36,817 bases of DNA from Thermoplasmata archaeon. GTDB taxonomy: Archaea; Thermoplasmatota; Thermoplasmata; SG8-5. The notes below the pieces were generated by a model. The model saw nothing but the letters and a program-made list of their open reading frames with translations, was not told the origin of the DNA and did no database searches. Position numbers and translations under genes: made by a program. Shown in pieces: positions 1 through 10,348 of the stretch. The stretch covers positions 1-36,817 of the forward strand of contig JAQVMG010000004.1 in NCBI GenBank assembly GCA_028703755.1, in the 5' to 3' direction. Each line of letters begins with the position of its first letter. The first letter of the stretch is position 1.

Positions 1-117
1 TACCGCGCCTAACTCGATGCAGAACCCTGCACCCCTGGAGCCTTTCTTCTCGGGAACAGGGGACCCATCTTCAATCGCAAAAAAACCTGTCACATGGCCG
101 GGGCAGAAAGCCTTCAT
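1..117 (-). CDS. Pantoate kinase (archaeal GHMP kinase), N-terminal part, truncated by window edge
   Basis: Not in the ORF track because it runs off the edge. Reverse complement of 117..1 reads MKAFCPGHVTGFFAIEDGSPVPEKKGSRGAGFCIELGAV, resembling archaeal pantoate kinase N-termini. Its ATG (117-115) overlaps the coaBC TGA (116-114). Confidence 0.75.
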   Translation of the reverse strand, partial: MKAFCPGHVTGFFAIEDGSPVPEKKGSRGAGFCIELGAV

Positions 118-1307
118 TGCATCGCCTCCAGGGCAAGGTCGAAGATTTGCTCTGCCAGCGCGTTTTTGCGGCCTTTGAATTGGGCGGATTTCTTGCCCGG
201 CCTGAGGATCATGCTCTCGGTTGCATCAGTCTGCACATTCTCCAGCAGGTTGGCTATTATCATGTCCAGACCATGCTGTTCCATCCTGTCGCGGGCCCTT
301 TTCTCCAACTCCTTCTGGGAAATGCCTGTTTCCGCCTTGAACCCGACAAGTATCCGGCCCTTCTTTCGGAGCAGGCCAAGTATCTTCGGTGCGGGCTCAA
401 GTTCGATGGTTTTCGCCTTGGCCGAGGAAATTTTTCCCCGACCCTGTTTCAGAGTGAAATCCGATATTGCCGCAGGCACGATGATGATATCCGCACTGGC
501 CTTGGGAGCCATTTTCTCCAGGTCCGTGACTGAACCGAATCTTCTGGCTGTCACATAATTCGGGGTTTTCATGCCCTCCCCGACCCACAGTTCGACGTCT
601 GCGCCTCTGCGGTACGCCTCCCAGGCAAGGGCAAGCCCGGTCTTTCCCGACGATGCGTTGGAAATGAATCTTACGTCGTCTATCGGTTCCCTTGTCGAAC
701 CTGCGATTATGAGAATTTTTTTGCCGGCCAGGTCCTTCGGGCCGGCTGCGCGGCAGACCTCCGCTACGATATCGTCCTGAGAGGCCATCTTGGCCTTGTT
801 CTCCTCCAGTCTCGGCCCGATGAAACCCACGCCCAGCTTCTTCAGCTTCTCAACATTCTCCAGAACAATTCTGTGCTTGAACATCGAGCCGTGCATCGCA
901 GGCACAATCAGTATGGGCATTCCCGAGCCCAGGGCGCATGTAGCCATTGTTGTCACAGCAGTATCGTCAATGCCGCAAGCGATTTTTGAAATGGTGTTTG
1001 CCGTGGCAGGGGCAATCAGAAGGACATCCGCCCTTGAGCCGGATTCGCCGCACAGCTCAACATGCTTCACAGAACCGTCAAGTTCAATGATGGGCACATT
1101 TCCCGTGGCAAAATGAACTGAATCGGGATGGACGATTCTGACCGCGGATTTTGTCATCACGGGGATGACCTCCGCGCCCAGCCTGGCCAACTCCCTGGCC
1201 AGTTTGACGCATTCCACGGCAGCGATCGAGCCGGTGATGCCCAGAACTATGCGTTTGCCTCTGAGGGCGTTGCCCGCGCTTCCCCTTATGTCGTTGATTG
1301 GGTGCAT
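114..1307 (-). CDS. coaBC: Bifunctional phosphopantothenoylcysteine decarboxylase / phosphopantothenate-cysteine ligase
   Basis: 397 aa; flavoprotein N-terminus GKRIVLGITGSIAAVECVKLARELARLGAEV, CoaB part KILIIAGSTREPIDDVRFISNASSGKTGLALA. Confidence 0.93.
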   Translation of the reverse strand: MHPINDIRGSAGNALRGKRIVLGITGSIAAVECVKLARELARLGAEVIPVMTKSAVRIVHPDSVHFATGNVPIIELDGSVKHVELCGESGSRADVLLIAPATANTISKIACGIDDTAVTTMATCALGSGMPILIVPAMHGSMFKHRIVLENVEKLKKLGVGFIGPRLEENKAKMASQDDIVAEVCRAAGPKDLAGKKILIIAGSTREPIDDVRFISNASSGKTGLALAWEAYRRGADVELWVGEGMKTPNYVTARRFGSVTDLEKMAPKASADIIIVPAAISDFTLKQGRGKISSAKAKTIELEPAPKILGLLRKKGRILVGFKAETGISQKELEKRARDRMEQHGLDMIIANLLENVQTDATESMILRPGKKSAQFKGRKNALAEQIFDLALEAMQ

Positions 1308-1392
1308 TGATAAACGATAGATTGCAGCCCCTTTTTAAAGGTTACGAAGGATCATTGAGTTGCGGATAGGGAGAAAAGGAGGCCGCACCGGT

Positions 1393-2721
1393 TCAGAAGA
1401 ACAGGCTCTGCTCCTTCAGAAGGCAGAATATCTTGGGCAACTGATTCATTTCCCTCAGCTCCCTGGAAAAACCCTCTTTCATGACCTTTGCCTGCTTCTC
1501 GCCGAGGCCGGCCCTCACCCTATAGCCGATACTCTCGCCCAGCGGCGTAGTGTATTCGCGTATGCCGAATACGCCAAACTCATCCGGGTGGTCATGCACA
1601 TAGCTGCCTTTCTGCAGGCCGAAAACAGAAGCCGAGACGATGTCAATGTTTTTCCGGTTCTTTCTGAGAAATTCCATTGTCTCCATGAAGGAATCCTCGT
1701 CCTCACCCGGGAACCCGAACATCATGAAGACGATGTTCCTTATCCCGGCGGCGTGGCTCTCTTCCAGCACCATGCCTACAGTTTCCGCATCCGTGCCTTT
1801 CCGCATCGAATCAAGAATTCTCTGGTTGCCTGATTCAACGCCGAATGAAACTGCAGTCAGCCCGCTTTCCTTCAGTTTGGGAAACATGCCGAGAAGGTCC
1901 TCTGTCGGCCGGGTCTGGCACCACCATTTCACTTTGAGCGGTCGAAGCATCTCCGCAAGTTCCGAAAGGCGCTCAGCGGGGATGTTGTCGTCGATAAAGA
2001 ACAGATTCCTCATCCCATTCTTAACAATTGCGCTCTCTATTTCTTCCACATTTATCTTTCTGTAAGGAACACTGCCATGGTGAGTGCAGAATGCGCAACC
2101 TCTGTGGCTGCATCCGTACGAGCTTCTGAGCGGGTAAATCATTTCCTTGGAAAGATAGTCGCTTGCAGGGTAATGGGAGTAATCCGGCGCGTAAATATCC
2201 GTGCATTTTTCTTTACCTGCCAGGTATTTCAGGAGTTCCGCCCCGTCCTTCAGTACTTCAACCTTTTCTTCGACGAATCCGACAGCCGCGGGACCGCCGG
2301 CCACGCACCTGATTCCCGCCTTATTCAGCTCCTCTATCAGCCTGAGACCGTAAAAAACCTGGCTGTTGTAAACCATGCTGACGCCGACCGCGTCGGTTTT
2401 TTCCCTCAGGATCATCTCAAGAAGTTCCTGAAACAGCTCCGGTTCTTCGCCCTCTGACAGCCTCAGGTTATTTTTCCGGTGGACCTTTTTCGCGCTGCTG
2501 GAGTATTTCTCCAGCATCTCGGAGTATGGGTTGATGCTCTCCCTGGCTTTCTCCAACCTCCGGTAAATGTCCGGGAACCTCAGCCTGTGGAACTTCGCGT
2601 TCAGGTCCAGGCATTTCACTTCGGTGTTGGAATTGGCAGAAATAAACGATGCCAGGTATGTTATGGAATGCGGCGGCACCGTCGGAGGGCAGAACGGGGG
2701 GTAGACGAGCAGTAATTTCAT
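1393..2721 (-). CDS. B12-binding-type radical SAM protein
   Basis: 442 aa; N-terminal MKLLLVYPPFCPPTVPPHSITYLASFI (B12-binding-like), cluster motif SSYGCSHRGCAFCTHHG, then FFIDDNI and FGVESGNQRILDSMRKG typical of radical SAM/Elp3-like domains. Confidence 0.85.
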   Translation of the reverse strand: MKLLLVYPPFCPPTVPPHSITYLASFISANSNTEVKCLDLNAKFHRLRFPDIYRRLEKARESINPYSEMLEKYSSSAKKVHRKNNLRLSEGEEPELFQELLEMILREKTDAVGVSMVYNSQVFYGLRLIEELNKAGIRCVAGGPAAVGFVEEKVEVLKDGAELLKYLAGKEKCTDIYAPDYSHYPASDYLSKEMIYPLRSSYGCSHRGCAFCTHHGSVPYRKINVEEIESAIVKNGMRNLFFIDDNIPAERLSELAEMLRPLKVKWWCQTRPTEDLLGMFPKLKESGLTAVSFGVESGNQRILDSMRKGTDAETVGMVLEESHAAGIRNIVFMMFGFPGEDEDSFMETMEFLRKNRKNIDIVSASVFGLQKGSYVHDHPDEFGVFGIREYTTPLGESIGYRVRAGLGEKQAKVMKEGFSRELREMNQLPKIFCLLKEQSLFF

Positions 2722-2758
2722 GGCAAGACCGGGATGGGGTTGGATTTTTAATTGTTAT

Positions 2759-3023
2759 GGGCTTCGCCCTGTTCTTTTGCCCCTATTCCACAGCCCTTCG
2801 GTCTGTGGACACTGGCCGAGCATCATCGATGTTGTAACTTCATCGCGATGCTCGGCCGTGGAGAAAAATTTACGCCAGCGGGCTACGCCCTGTCTTTTGC
2901 CACGATTCCACAGTCCTGCGGGCCTGTGGACACTGTCCGAGCATCATCGATGTCGTAACTTCATCGCGATGCTCGGCCGTGGAGAAAAATTTACGCCAGC
3001 GGGCTTCGCCCTGGCGTAAATTT
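2759..3023. repeat. 121-bp tandem repeat (2 full copies plus start of a third) with nested inverted repeats
   Basis: Copies 2759-2879 and 2880-3000, both starting gggct(t/a)cgccct and ending ttacgccagc; third partial copy from 3001. Perfect 12-bp inverted repeat aaatttacgcca/tggcgtaaattt at 2987-3023. Confidence 0.9.
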
Positions 3024-3156
3024 GATTCTCAGCACTCATAGGGTTCATCATCGCGTCACCGCTCATCTCCCAAGTGTCATCACGGAACGCTCCGCATAAG
3101 CCCCCTCCCGATAAAATATTATCCGCGCCAACATATACCCCGACCAAGGTGCATAC

Positions 3157-3891
3157 ATGTCAAAGAAGCCAACCAAGGACCTCGGCAAATGGAAATCCAA
3201 GATTCCGAAATCGGACCAGATCAAGGGCGTACCAATGCCGCCAATCCAGAAACCGGTCCCCAAGGGGAAAAAAATAATCTCGCTTCCTGAGCCGCCCAAG
3301 GCGCTGGGAAAAATCGACCTGAAAAAAGCAATCACCGCAAGGAAGTCGAGGCGCACGTTCACTGAAGATTCAATCTCTCAGGAGGACCTCTCCCTGCTGC
3401 TGTGGATGACCCAGGGCATAAGGGACCCGAGCAACCCCAACAGGATATACAGGAATGTGCCGTCAGCGGGAAACAGGCATGCGCTCGAGACCTATCTGGC
3501 GATATTCAGGGCCGACGGAATTCCGAAAGGGATCTACCGCTATCTGCCGATAGAGCATGCGCTTGTCCCGGTCTCAAAACCGGCAAAGCTGGAGCAAAGA
3601 ATTTCCGCTGCCTGCCTCGGTCAGAAATTCATCGGCGAAGCTGCTGTCACATTCATCTGGTCTGTTCTGCGTTACCGCATGGAATGGCGTTACGGGCCCA
3701 TTTCAATCAAGATACTTGCCCTTGATGCGGGTCACGTATGCCAGAATCTCTATCTCGGGTGCGAATCGATAGGGTGTGGCACATGTGCCATCGCGGCCTA
3801 CGACCAGGATGCGATGGACCGGCTCCTTGGTCTGGACGGGGAGAAAGAGTTCACGATTTACATAGCCCCTGTCGGCAGGCCGAAGGAATGA
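3157..3891 (+). CDS. SagB-type nitroreductase-fold FMN dehydrogenase
   Basis: 244 aa; AITARKSRRTFTEDSISQEDLSLLLWMTQGI...NVPSAGNRHALETYLAI...LDAGHVCQNLYLGCESIGCGTCAIAAYDQDAMDRLLGLDGEKEFTIYIAPVGRP. Confidence 0.85.
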   Translation: MSKKPTKDLGKWKSKIPKSDQIKGVPMPPIQKPVPKGKKIISLPEPPKALGKIDLKKAITARKSRRTFTEDSISQEDLSLLLWMTQGIRDPSNPNRIYRNVPSAGNRHALETYLAIFRADGIPKGIYRYLPIEHALVPVSKPAKLEQRISAACLGQKFIGEAAVTFIWSVLRYRMEWRYGPISIKILALDAGHVCQNLYLGCESIGCGTCAIAAYDQDAMDRLLGLDGEKEFTIYIAPVGRPKE

Positions 3892-4583
3892 CGCCCGCCA
3901 GCCAAATTGATTTCAGTTATAAAATCGAGCGTACGCGTCGCCGTACTGTCGCAATTTACATAGATCCGGCAAGGGGCGTGCTGGTCCGGGCTCCGAAGCG
4001 GGTTAGGGATTCGGAGATCGAAGAATTCATTTTGAAGAAATCCCGGTGGATAACCGGGAAGCTGGCAGAGGTTCAGAAAAGAGCGGCCGATATCCCATGC
4101 CACACATATTCGGACGGAGATGTTTTCCATTACCTCGGAGACGGTTATGTCCTGAGAATATGCGAAGGAAAACGCGGGGCCAGCATCGTCGGCCGTGAAA
4201 TTATGTTGTGCCTTAAACCGGGGGACCCTCCTGAAAGCCTCAGGCAAACTCTGAAGAAATGGTATTCCGACATGGCGAGAGAAAAATTTTCCGAACGCGT
4301 CACATATTATTCAAACGCCATCGGTGTGCAGCCGAACCGCATCGCTGTCCGCAACCAGGCCCGACGCTGGGGCAGCTGCTCCGGGAAAGGAAACGTCAAC
4401 CTCAACCTGAAGCTGATAATGGCGCCGCCCGGAATCCTGGATTATGTCGTGGCCCACGAGCTGTGCCACCTGAGGCACCCGAACCACAGCCCCGAGTTCT
4501 GGAATCTTCTGGCCAAGACGGTTCCGGATTTTGCCGAACGCCGCAGATGGCTCAAGGAAAACGGCCATAAATTTGTTCTCTGA
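3888..4583 (+). CDS. YgjP/DUF45-family putative zinc metallopeptidase
   Basis: Internal ATG at 3888 (MTPASQIDFSYKIERTRRRT...) overlaps the upstream TGA (ATGA). Motif VVAHELCHLRHPNHSPEFW and RRWGSCSGKGNVNLNLKL. Confidence 0.85.
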   Translation: MTPASQIDFSYKIERTRRRTVAIYIDPARGVLVRAPKRVRDSEIEEFILKKSRWITGKLAEVQKRAADIPCHTYSDGDVFHYLGDGYVLRICEGKRGASIVGREIMLCLKPGDPPESLRQTLKKWYSDMAREKFSERVTYYSNAIGVQPNRIAVRNQARRWGSCSGKGNVNLNLKLIMAPPGILDYVVAHELCHLRHPNHSPEFWNLLAKTVPDFAERRRWLKENGHKFVL

Positions 4584-4585
4584 GT

Positions 4586-5113
4586 TCACTCATCGAGAAT
4601 GTCCATCAAGGCCTTCACGGTACTCTCGTACTGCTCCCTGGTGATGGCTTTGGCCCGCAGCCTTGTCTGCACATCCCTCAGCTTGCCCATGTTGGCCACC
4701 GGGAGCTCGCATTCCGGGCAGCGGTAATAGTACGGCGGAAGCCACCGGCCGCAGTTTGGGCAGTCTATTCCGTGGGTTCCGCGCGAAGAGGCCGGTCTCT
4801 CAGGTTCCGGCGTCGGCTGGGGTTCGGTTGGTCTTGGCGGCGGTAAAATGTGGATGTCGTCGGATTTCTCCCTCTCTGGGTACCAGATACCAAGGGCGAT
4901 GGCCAACAGAAGAATAGGGACGGTCAGCAGAACCGTGATGTACAGCATAAGCTCCAGGAAGGCCAAAAACCACGTCCCCTCCCGCCAGAGGGGCGTGTCA
5001 TTACTGAAGTAAATAATCTGCGATATGATTACAATAACAAGAATGTAGAAAACAATTCCGAAAGTGAACGCTATGAACCTTTTTTTCGGCGGCATCTTGA
5101 CCCCAATGCTCAT
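4586..5113 (-). CDS. Membrane protein with C-terminal zinc ribbon
   Basis: 175 aa; two hydrophobic helices, then IDCPNCGRWLPPYYYRCPECELP and a charged C-terminal helix. Confidence 0.65.
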   Translation of the reverse strand: MSIGVKMPPKKRFIAFTFGIVFYILVIVIISQIIYFSNDTPLWREGTWFLAFLELMLYITVLLTVPILLLAIALGIWYPEREKSDDIHILPPPRPTEPQPTPEPERPASSRGTHGIDCPNCGRWLPPYYYRCPECELPVANMGKLRDVQTRLRAKAITREQYESTVKALMDILDE

Positions 5114-5145
5114 AAAAAACAGGGATACTTAATTGTTTCCGCCTC

Positions 5146-5646
5146 TCAAAAGACGTAAGGCACCAGCATCTTCGTACATTTCACGTATTCAGTGTATTCG
5201 TCTCCGAACCTTTCCGTCAGCATCCGCTCCTCGACCATGATGCGGTAGAGAACCGCCGGAATCGCCAGCGAGACAGGAATAAGCCCTATCGGACTGGAGA
5301 AAAGCAGCGGGATTCCCGCCACCAAGATCAGTGTTCCCGTGTAGGCCGGGTGCCTCACTCGCCCATAGATGCCGCTGCGTATCAGTGTCTGGCCCTGTTT
5401 GATTTTCAGTATGTTGGAGAAAGCATTTCCGAGAATGTAAATCGCCAGCCTGCGGATTGCATAGCCGACAGTCATCATGGAGGCTCCGACATACAGCAGC
5501 GCGTCGCCCGGATCGACCAGCGGCCAAATGTAGCCGCGTTCTAGTATTATTGTGCTCGCTGTTAGAGCAACAATCATTATGACGAATGTCCAAAACAGCC
5601 ACTCGGAGCGGCGCACGCGGTCCATGGCGCGAAATCTGGCAGTCAT
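5146..5646 (-). CDS. Isoprenylcysteine carboxyl methyltransferase/PEMT-like membrane methyltransferase
   Basis: 166 aa; multiple TM, IYGRVRHPAYTGTLILVAGIPLLF...VEERMLTERFGDEYTEYVKCTKMLVPYVF. Confidence 0.8.
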   Translation of the reverse strand: MTARFRAMDRVRRSEWLFWTFVIMIVALTASTIILERGYIWPLVDPGDALLYVGASMMTVGYAIRRLAIYILGNAFSNILKIKQGQTLIRSGIYGRVRHPAYTGTLILVAGIPLLFSSPIGLIPVSLAIPAVLYRIMVEERMLTERFGDEYTEYVKCTKMLVPYVF

Positions 5647-5669
5647 TAATAAATCAATCGCTGTAGTGG

Positions 5670-6089
5670 CTAAATCCTATTTGCGAACTCTTCCAGTTTC
5701 TTCTCCCAGCCCTGCGGCAGCCCGTTGCCTTCTTTGGTCCCTTCGCCGACGCGGAAGTCTGTCTCCGCAAGCTTTGTCAAACCGCTCTTGGCGAGCAGCT
5801 TGTTCATCCTTCCCAGCCAGTTCTTGAATCCAAGTGCATGGGTGTTTATGAGGACATACTTCTTACCATCCATGCCCCGGAGACCTGACATGAGCTTCTT
5901 CATGTCCTCCTGGATGGAGAATCTTTCGGCTGCGGCTGAAAAAACATACACATCGGCCTGAGGCAGCTTTACCGAATCTGCGGCGACCAGTGTTATGACT
6001 TCGCCCTTGGGCTTGAGCAGTGTCTCCAAATGCACGGCAATCTTCCTGTTATTTCCGAACCTGGACCAATAAACGATGACGTACTTCAT
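5670..6089 (-). CDS. Flavodoxin-family protein
   Basis: 139 aa; MKYVIVYWSRFGNNRKIAVHLETLLKPKGEVITL...ADVYVFSAAAERFS. Confidence 0.75.
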   Translation of the reverse strand: MKYVIVYWSRFGNNRKIAVHLETLLKPKGEVITLVAADSVKLPQADVYVFSAAAERFSIQEDMKKLMSGLRGMDGKKYVLINTHALGFKNWLGRMNKLLAKSGLTKLAETDFRVGEGTKEGNGLPQGWEKKLEEFANRI

Positions 6090-6140
6090 TGTATCACTGC
6101 CGCGTCATCACCCGGCCGATATAAAATCATTCACACCGAT

Positions 6141-7073
6141 TCAGAGAAGTTTGCGCCTGAGGAAGTACATCACTATCAGAAGGCTGAGCCAGATTGACAT
6201 GGTGATTATGAAAATGAACACAAAAGGATTCTCCTGGAATGGAAGGTCCACGTTCATTCCGTAGAGGCTCGCCAGCAGGTTCGGGATCATGAGGATGATG
6301 GTTGCCGCGGTAAGGAATTTCATCACGATGTTCAGATTGTTGGAGATAACTGAAGCGAAGGCATCCATCAAACCCCCAAGGATATTGCTGTAGATGCTGG
6401 CCATGTCAATCGCCTGCTTCGTTTCGATGAGCGCATCGTCGAGCAGGGCCGCCTCTTTCGGCGACAGCTTGATGATATCGCCCTTCTGGATCTTTTCCAG
6501 GACCGCTTCGTTCGCTTTGAGAGAGGCAGTGAAGAAGACCAGGCTCTTCTCCAGGTTAAGGAGTCTAATCAGTTCCTCATTCTTGAGCGATTGCTGGAGC
6601 TCGCCCTCGATGTCGTTGAATTTCTCATTGATGTCTTCGAGGAAGTTGAGGTACTGCCTTGACGTCTGGTAAGCGACCTGAAGGAGGAATTTGTCTCTCT
6701 CCGCAACGCAGATGTTCTTCACTTTCCCGTCTGCAATAGGTTGCAGTATTGCCGCGTCGCGGGAACAGACAGTCAGGACGTGCTTATCTGTGAGTATGAT
6801 ACCCAGCGGGACCGTTGTGTACTGGACGGGCGAATCCTTGCCTTCGAAAACCGGGACCCTGAGCACGATCATCGTGTGGCTTGCCTCGGTGTCGTATCTT
6901 GACCGTTCATGCACATCCAGGGCATCCGGTATGAAGTTTGGAGGCAGCGAGAGCGTCTGCTGGAGCGACGCCACCTCTTCCGGGGAGGGGTCGATGACCC
7001 GTATCCAGCATCCCTCGGATATGTCCCCGACCTGGGTGAGGGCGCCGTTGCCTCCCTTGTAAATTTTTATCAT
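6141..7073 (-). CDS. corA: CorA-family divalent cation transporter
   Basis: 310 aa; C-terminal TM pair with YGMNVDLPFQENPFVF (GMN motif). Confidence 0.9.
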   Translation of the reverse strand: MIKIYKGGNGALTQVGDISEGCWIRVIDPSPEEVASLQQTLSLPPNFIPDALDVHERSRYDTEASHTMIVLRVPVFEGKDSPVQYTTVPLGIILTDKHVLTVCSRDAAILQPIADGKVKNICVAERDKFLLQVAYQTSRQYLNFLEDINEKFNDIEGELQQSLKNEELIRLLNLEKSLVFFTASLKANEAVLEKIQKGDIIKLSPKEAALLDDALIETKQAIDMASIYSNILGGLMDAFASVISNNLNIVMKFLTAATIILMIPNLLASLYGMNVDLPFQENPFVFIFIITMSIWLSLLIVMYFLRRKLL

Positions 7074-7129
7074 AGCTAGATGCCTCCTTTCGCCTGCGAA
7101 GCGCGATGTCCGATAAATATGTTCTGAGC

Positions 7130-8572
7130 TTATTGCTTGGACAGGAACTGCCAGCGCCCGGAGCCGACCCTGTGGACCTTGATGAGGTTGGACATCCCCT
7201 CAGTGGAGAGAGGGACCCCGGCGGTGATGACGCAGAGTTCGCCCTTTTTCATCATGTGCCCGTTTTTCAATGTCCTCTCGACCAGCGCGATCATGTCATC
7301 CGTATCCCCGGTCTTCTGGATGGTCCGAGCCTCGACTCCCCGGTAAAGCGCCATCCTTCTGACCGCTTTCGGGTCGGGAGAAAGTGCCAGTATCGGCATT
7401 TCCGGCCTGTATTTTGAAATTACCCGTGCAGTGGAGCCGCCCATCGTAAAAGCGATTATGCGTTTCGCACCAATCTCGTGCGCCATGGCAGTTGCCGCGT
7501 GGCCGACAGAGTTGGTAATGCGCAAGTCCTCTCTCAGATCAGTGTGCAAGGCCGGGTCCCAGGGTGTGCTCCTTTCGACCCTGGCGGCTACCCGCGACAT
7601 CATCCGGACGACCTCTATCGGATACTTACCGACCGCTGTCTCGCCGGAAAGCATCAGCGCATCTGTGCCGTCAAGAACGGCATTGGCTATGTCCAGCACC
7701 TCGGCACGCGTCGGGGTCGGGTTCCAGGTCATCGATTCAAGCATCTGGGTCGCTGTTATCACTGTGCGCGAGCTCTGGGTGCAGCGGGCGATTATATCTT
7801 TCTGGACCAGCGGCATCTCCTCCAGCGGGATTTCGACGCCCAGGTCGCCTCTCGCAATCATTATGCCGTCCGCAACGTCAAGAATCCCATCGATATTCTT
7901 CACCGCCTCGGCTTTCTCTATCTTTGCGATCAAGCGTGCATCCGAGCCCTTCTCCCGGACAAATTTTCTCACTTCCTCTACATCCTTTGCCGTCCTGACA
8001 AATGAGATAGCGACGTAATCCGCATCATGGTCAATGCCAAACTGAAGGTCCTTCCAGTCCTTTTCGGTAAGCCCCCGTTTCGAGGACCGCGCCCTGTAAT
8101 TCATGCCTTTATGGCTCTGCAGGATGCCACCGCGCAGGACTGCGCACTCAACCTCGGTGCCCCTCACCTTGCGAACCTTCAGGCACATCTGCCCGTCGGA
8201 AAGCAGCACCTCGTCCCCTGGCCGCACTTCTTCAGGAAATTCCCTGTTCTGGGTCGGCACTACTTTGTCTGTGCCGACAATCTCCCGGGTCGTGATTGTG
8301 ACAGGTTCGCCCGGTCTGAGGAAAATTCCGCCCTCCTTCACCATGCCGATACGGGTCTTGGGGCCTTGCAGGTCTATCACTATCGCCACTGGCTTTCTTA
8401 TCTCCTTCGAGAGACTCCGAACCGTCCCGATGACCTTTCCGTGTTCCGCATGGGTGCCGTGGCTGAAGTTGATTCGGACGCCGTCCATCCCGGCTTTCAT
8501 CAGCTTTCTGAGCATCTGCCTCGACTCGGAGGCAGGCCCAACCGTGCAGAGTATCTTCGTCCTTCTGTTCAT
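7130..8572 (-). CDS. pyk: Pyruvate kinase
   Basis: 480 aa; MNRRTKILCTVGPASES..., MIARGDLGVEIPLEEMPLVQKDII, ATQMLESMTWNPTPTRAEVLDIANAVLDGTDALMLSGETAVGKYP. Confidence 0.96.
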   Translation of the reverse strand: MNRRTKILCTVGPASESRQMLRKLMKAGMDGVRINFSHGTHAEHGKVIGTVRSLSKEIRKPVAIVIDLQGPKTRIGMVKEGGIFLRPGEPVTITTREIVGTDKVVPTQNREFPEEVRPGDEVLLSDGQMCLKVRKVRGTEVECAVLRGGILQSHKGMNYRARSSKRGLTEKDWKDLQFGIDHDADYVAISFVRTAKDVEEVRKFVREKGSDARLIAKIEKAEAVKNIDGILDVADGIMIARGDLGVEIPLEEMPLVQKDIIARCTQSSRTVITATQMLESMTWNPTPTRAEVLDIANAVLDGTDALMLSGETAVGKYPIEVVRMMSRVAARVERSTPWDPALHTDLREDLRITNSVGHAATAMAHEIGAKRIIAFTMGGSTARVISKYRPEMPILALSPDPKAVRRMALYRGVEARTIQKTGDTDDMIALVERTLKNGHMMKKGELCVITAGVPLSTEGMSNLIKVHRVGSGRWQFLSKQ

Positions 8573-8715
8573 GGCACACGGAAGCGGGGACTCCCGATAT
8601 CAACCTTTCTCAACTAATTCGCATCCAGTCATCCGAAGCCAAAACCCTCAAGCTTTAAATAAAAGAAGGGATTTAGGCCTCCATCCGAATCATCGGACAT
8701 GCTGGAGCAAACTAC

Positions 8716-9126
8716 ATGGTTGAATTCAGAGCCAATATCTCGGACCCCAAGACAGGGAAATCCTATCAGAAGCAGGTCAGCGGCAACCAGGCGAACGCCA
8801 TCCTCGGAAAGAAGATCGGCGACAAGATGGACGGAATATTCGTCGAGATGCCGGGGTACAAGCTTGAAATCACGGGGGGCTCGGACAAGGACGGATTCCC
8901 CATGAGAAGGGACCTTCCGGGGCCGAGAAGAAAGCAGCTTCTGATTTCCAAGGGCCTGGGTTTCGACCCGCACATGGAAGGTGAGAGGAAGAAGAAGACT
9001 ATGAGGGGCAATCAGGTTTCTCCCGACATAGTCCAAATCAACATGAAGGTAGTTACCAGAGGCCCGCGCTCGGTTGACGAGCTCCTTGCAAAGAAGGAAG
9101 AGGGGGCCAAGGCCAATGAAAGTTGA
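8716..9126 (+). CDS. rps6e: 30S ribosomal protein S6e
   Basis: 136 aa; [69 protein letters not shown]. Confidence 0.95.
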   Translation: MVEFRANISDPKTGKSYQKQVSGNQANAILGKKIGDKMDGIFVEMPGYKLEITGGSDKDGFPMRRDLPGPRRKQLLISKGLGFDPHMEGERKKKTMRGNQVSPDIVQINMKVVTRGPRSVDELLAKKEEGAKANES

Positions 9127-10348
9127 GGGCCGGCCGGAAGTCAACATCGGGATGATTGGCCACGTCGATCACGGCAAGACCACTCTCACAAAAGTCATCA
9201 GCGGCACCTGGACAGACCGTCATTCCGAAGAGATAAAGCGCGGAATCACAATCAAACTCGGCTATGCCGACGCAAGTTTTTACAAATGCCCGAATTGCCC
9301 AGGCCCGGAGGCATATTCCACCAAGAAGAAATGCCCGGTCTGCGAATCGGAAACAAAATTTCTCAGAACAGTGTCGTTCGTTGACGCACCCGGCCACGAA
9401 ACCCTCATGGCCACCATGCTATCCGGCGCTGCGATTATGAACGGTGCGATACTCCTTGTCGCAGCCAACGAGAAATGCCCGCAGCCGCAGACCAAGGAAC
9501 ACCTGATGGCCCTTACAATTTCAAATGTTAAGAATATAATCATCGTTCAGAATAAGATTGACATAGTCGACGAAGGCCAGGCAATTCAGAATTACCAGCA
9601 GATTAAGGCCTTCGTGAAAGGCACTGTCGCGGAAAATGCCCCCATCATACCTGTCTGCGCCCAAAGCGCGGAGAACATCGACATCCTGCTGGCAGCCATC
9701 GACGAGTTCATTCCTTCTCCTAAGAACGATTCCACATTGCCCCCAAGGATGCACATTGCCCGTTCCTTCGACGTTAACAACCCGGGAGCCAGGCCCGAAG
9801 ACCTCATTGGCGGCGTGCTTGGCGGAACTCTCACGCAGGGCACACTGAAAAAGGGCGAGGAAATTGAAATTCGGCCGGGCCTCAAGTCGGAGGTCAAGGG
9901 CAAGACCGTTTGGACACCGCTTAAAACAACCATAGTTTCACTTCATGCCGGCAGCAAGAGCGTTGATGAGGTAGGCCCGGGCGGACTGATTGCCATCGGG
10001 ACGAATCTGGACCCGGCCTTCACGAAATCCGACTCTCTGCTCGGAAAAGTCGTTGGGAAATCAGAGTCCCTGCCAGGCGTACTTCATGAAATCTCGATGC
10101 AGGTCAAGTTGTTGGACAGAGTCGTCGGAGCCGCCAGCGAGGTTGAGGTCGAGACACTCAACAGTAACGAGCCGCTCATGCTGAGCGTCGGCACTGCGAC
10201 AACCGTGGGCACAGTGGCTAGCGCCAGGGAGAACACTGCCTTCGTCAAGCTCAAGATACCGATATGCGCAGAGCCGGGCCAGGGCGTGGCCATCAGCCGG
10301 AGGATATCCGGGCGGTGGCGCCTGATAGGGTACGGTATAATGAAATGA
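9116..10348 (+). CDS. eif2g: Translation initiation factor aIF2 subunit gamma
   Basis: ATG at 9116 inside the ORF starting 9074: [32 protein letters not shown]...[19 protein letters not shown]...[31 protein letters not shown]. Start overlaps S6e stop. Confidence 0.96.
   Translation: MKVEGRPEVNIGMIGHVDHGKTTLTKVISGTWTDRHSEEIKRGITIKLGYADASFYKCPNCPGPEAYSTKKKCPVCESETKFLRTVSFVDAPGHETLMATMLSGAAIMNGAILLVAANEKCPQPQTKEHLMALTISNVKNIIIVQNKIDIVDEGQAIQNYQQIKAFVKGTVAENAPIIPVCAQSAENIDILLAAIDEFIPSPKNDSTLPPRMHIARSFDVNNPGARPEDLIGGVLGGTLTQGTLKKGEEIEIRPGLKSEVKGKTVWTPLKTTIVSLHAGSKSVDEVGPGGLIAIGTNLDPAFTKSDSLLGKVVGKSESLPGVLHEISMQVKLLDRVVGAASEVEVETLNSNEPLMLSVGTATTVGTVASARENTAFVKLKIPICAEPGQGVAISRRISGRWRLIGYGIMK

Noticed and set aside
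2759-3023. Possible CRISPR array
   Set aside because: Contiguous 121-bp tandem units with no unique spacers, only two full copies and no cas genes.
4586-5113. Zinc-ribbon membrane protein as the missing RING E3
   Set aside because: Only two CxxC pairs (CPNC...CPEC) consistent with a simple zinc ribbon, without RING cross-brace spacing, and ~19 kb away.
7431-8018. Several 60-200 aa ORFs antisense to pyruvate kinase and other conserved genes
   Set aside because: Fully overlapped by a strongly supported gene on the opposite strand; no recognisable domains.
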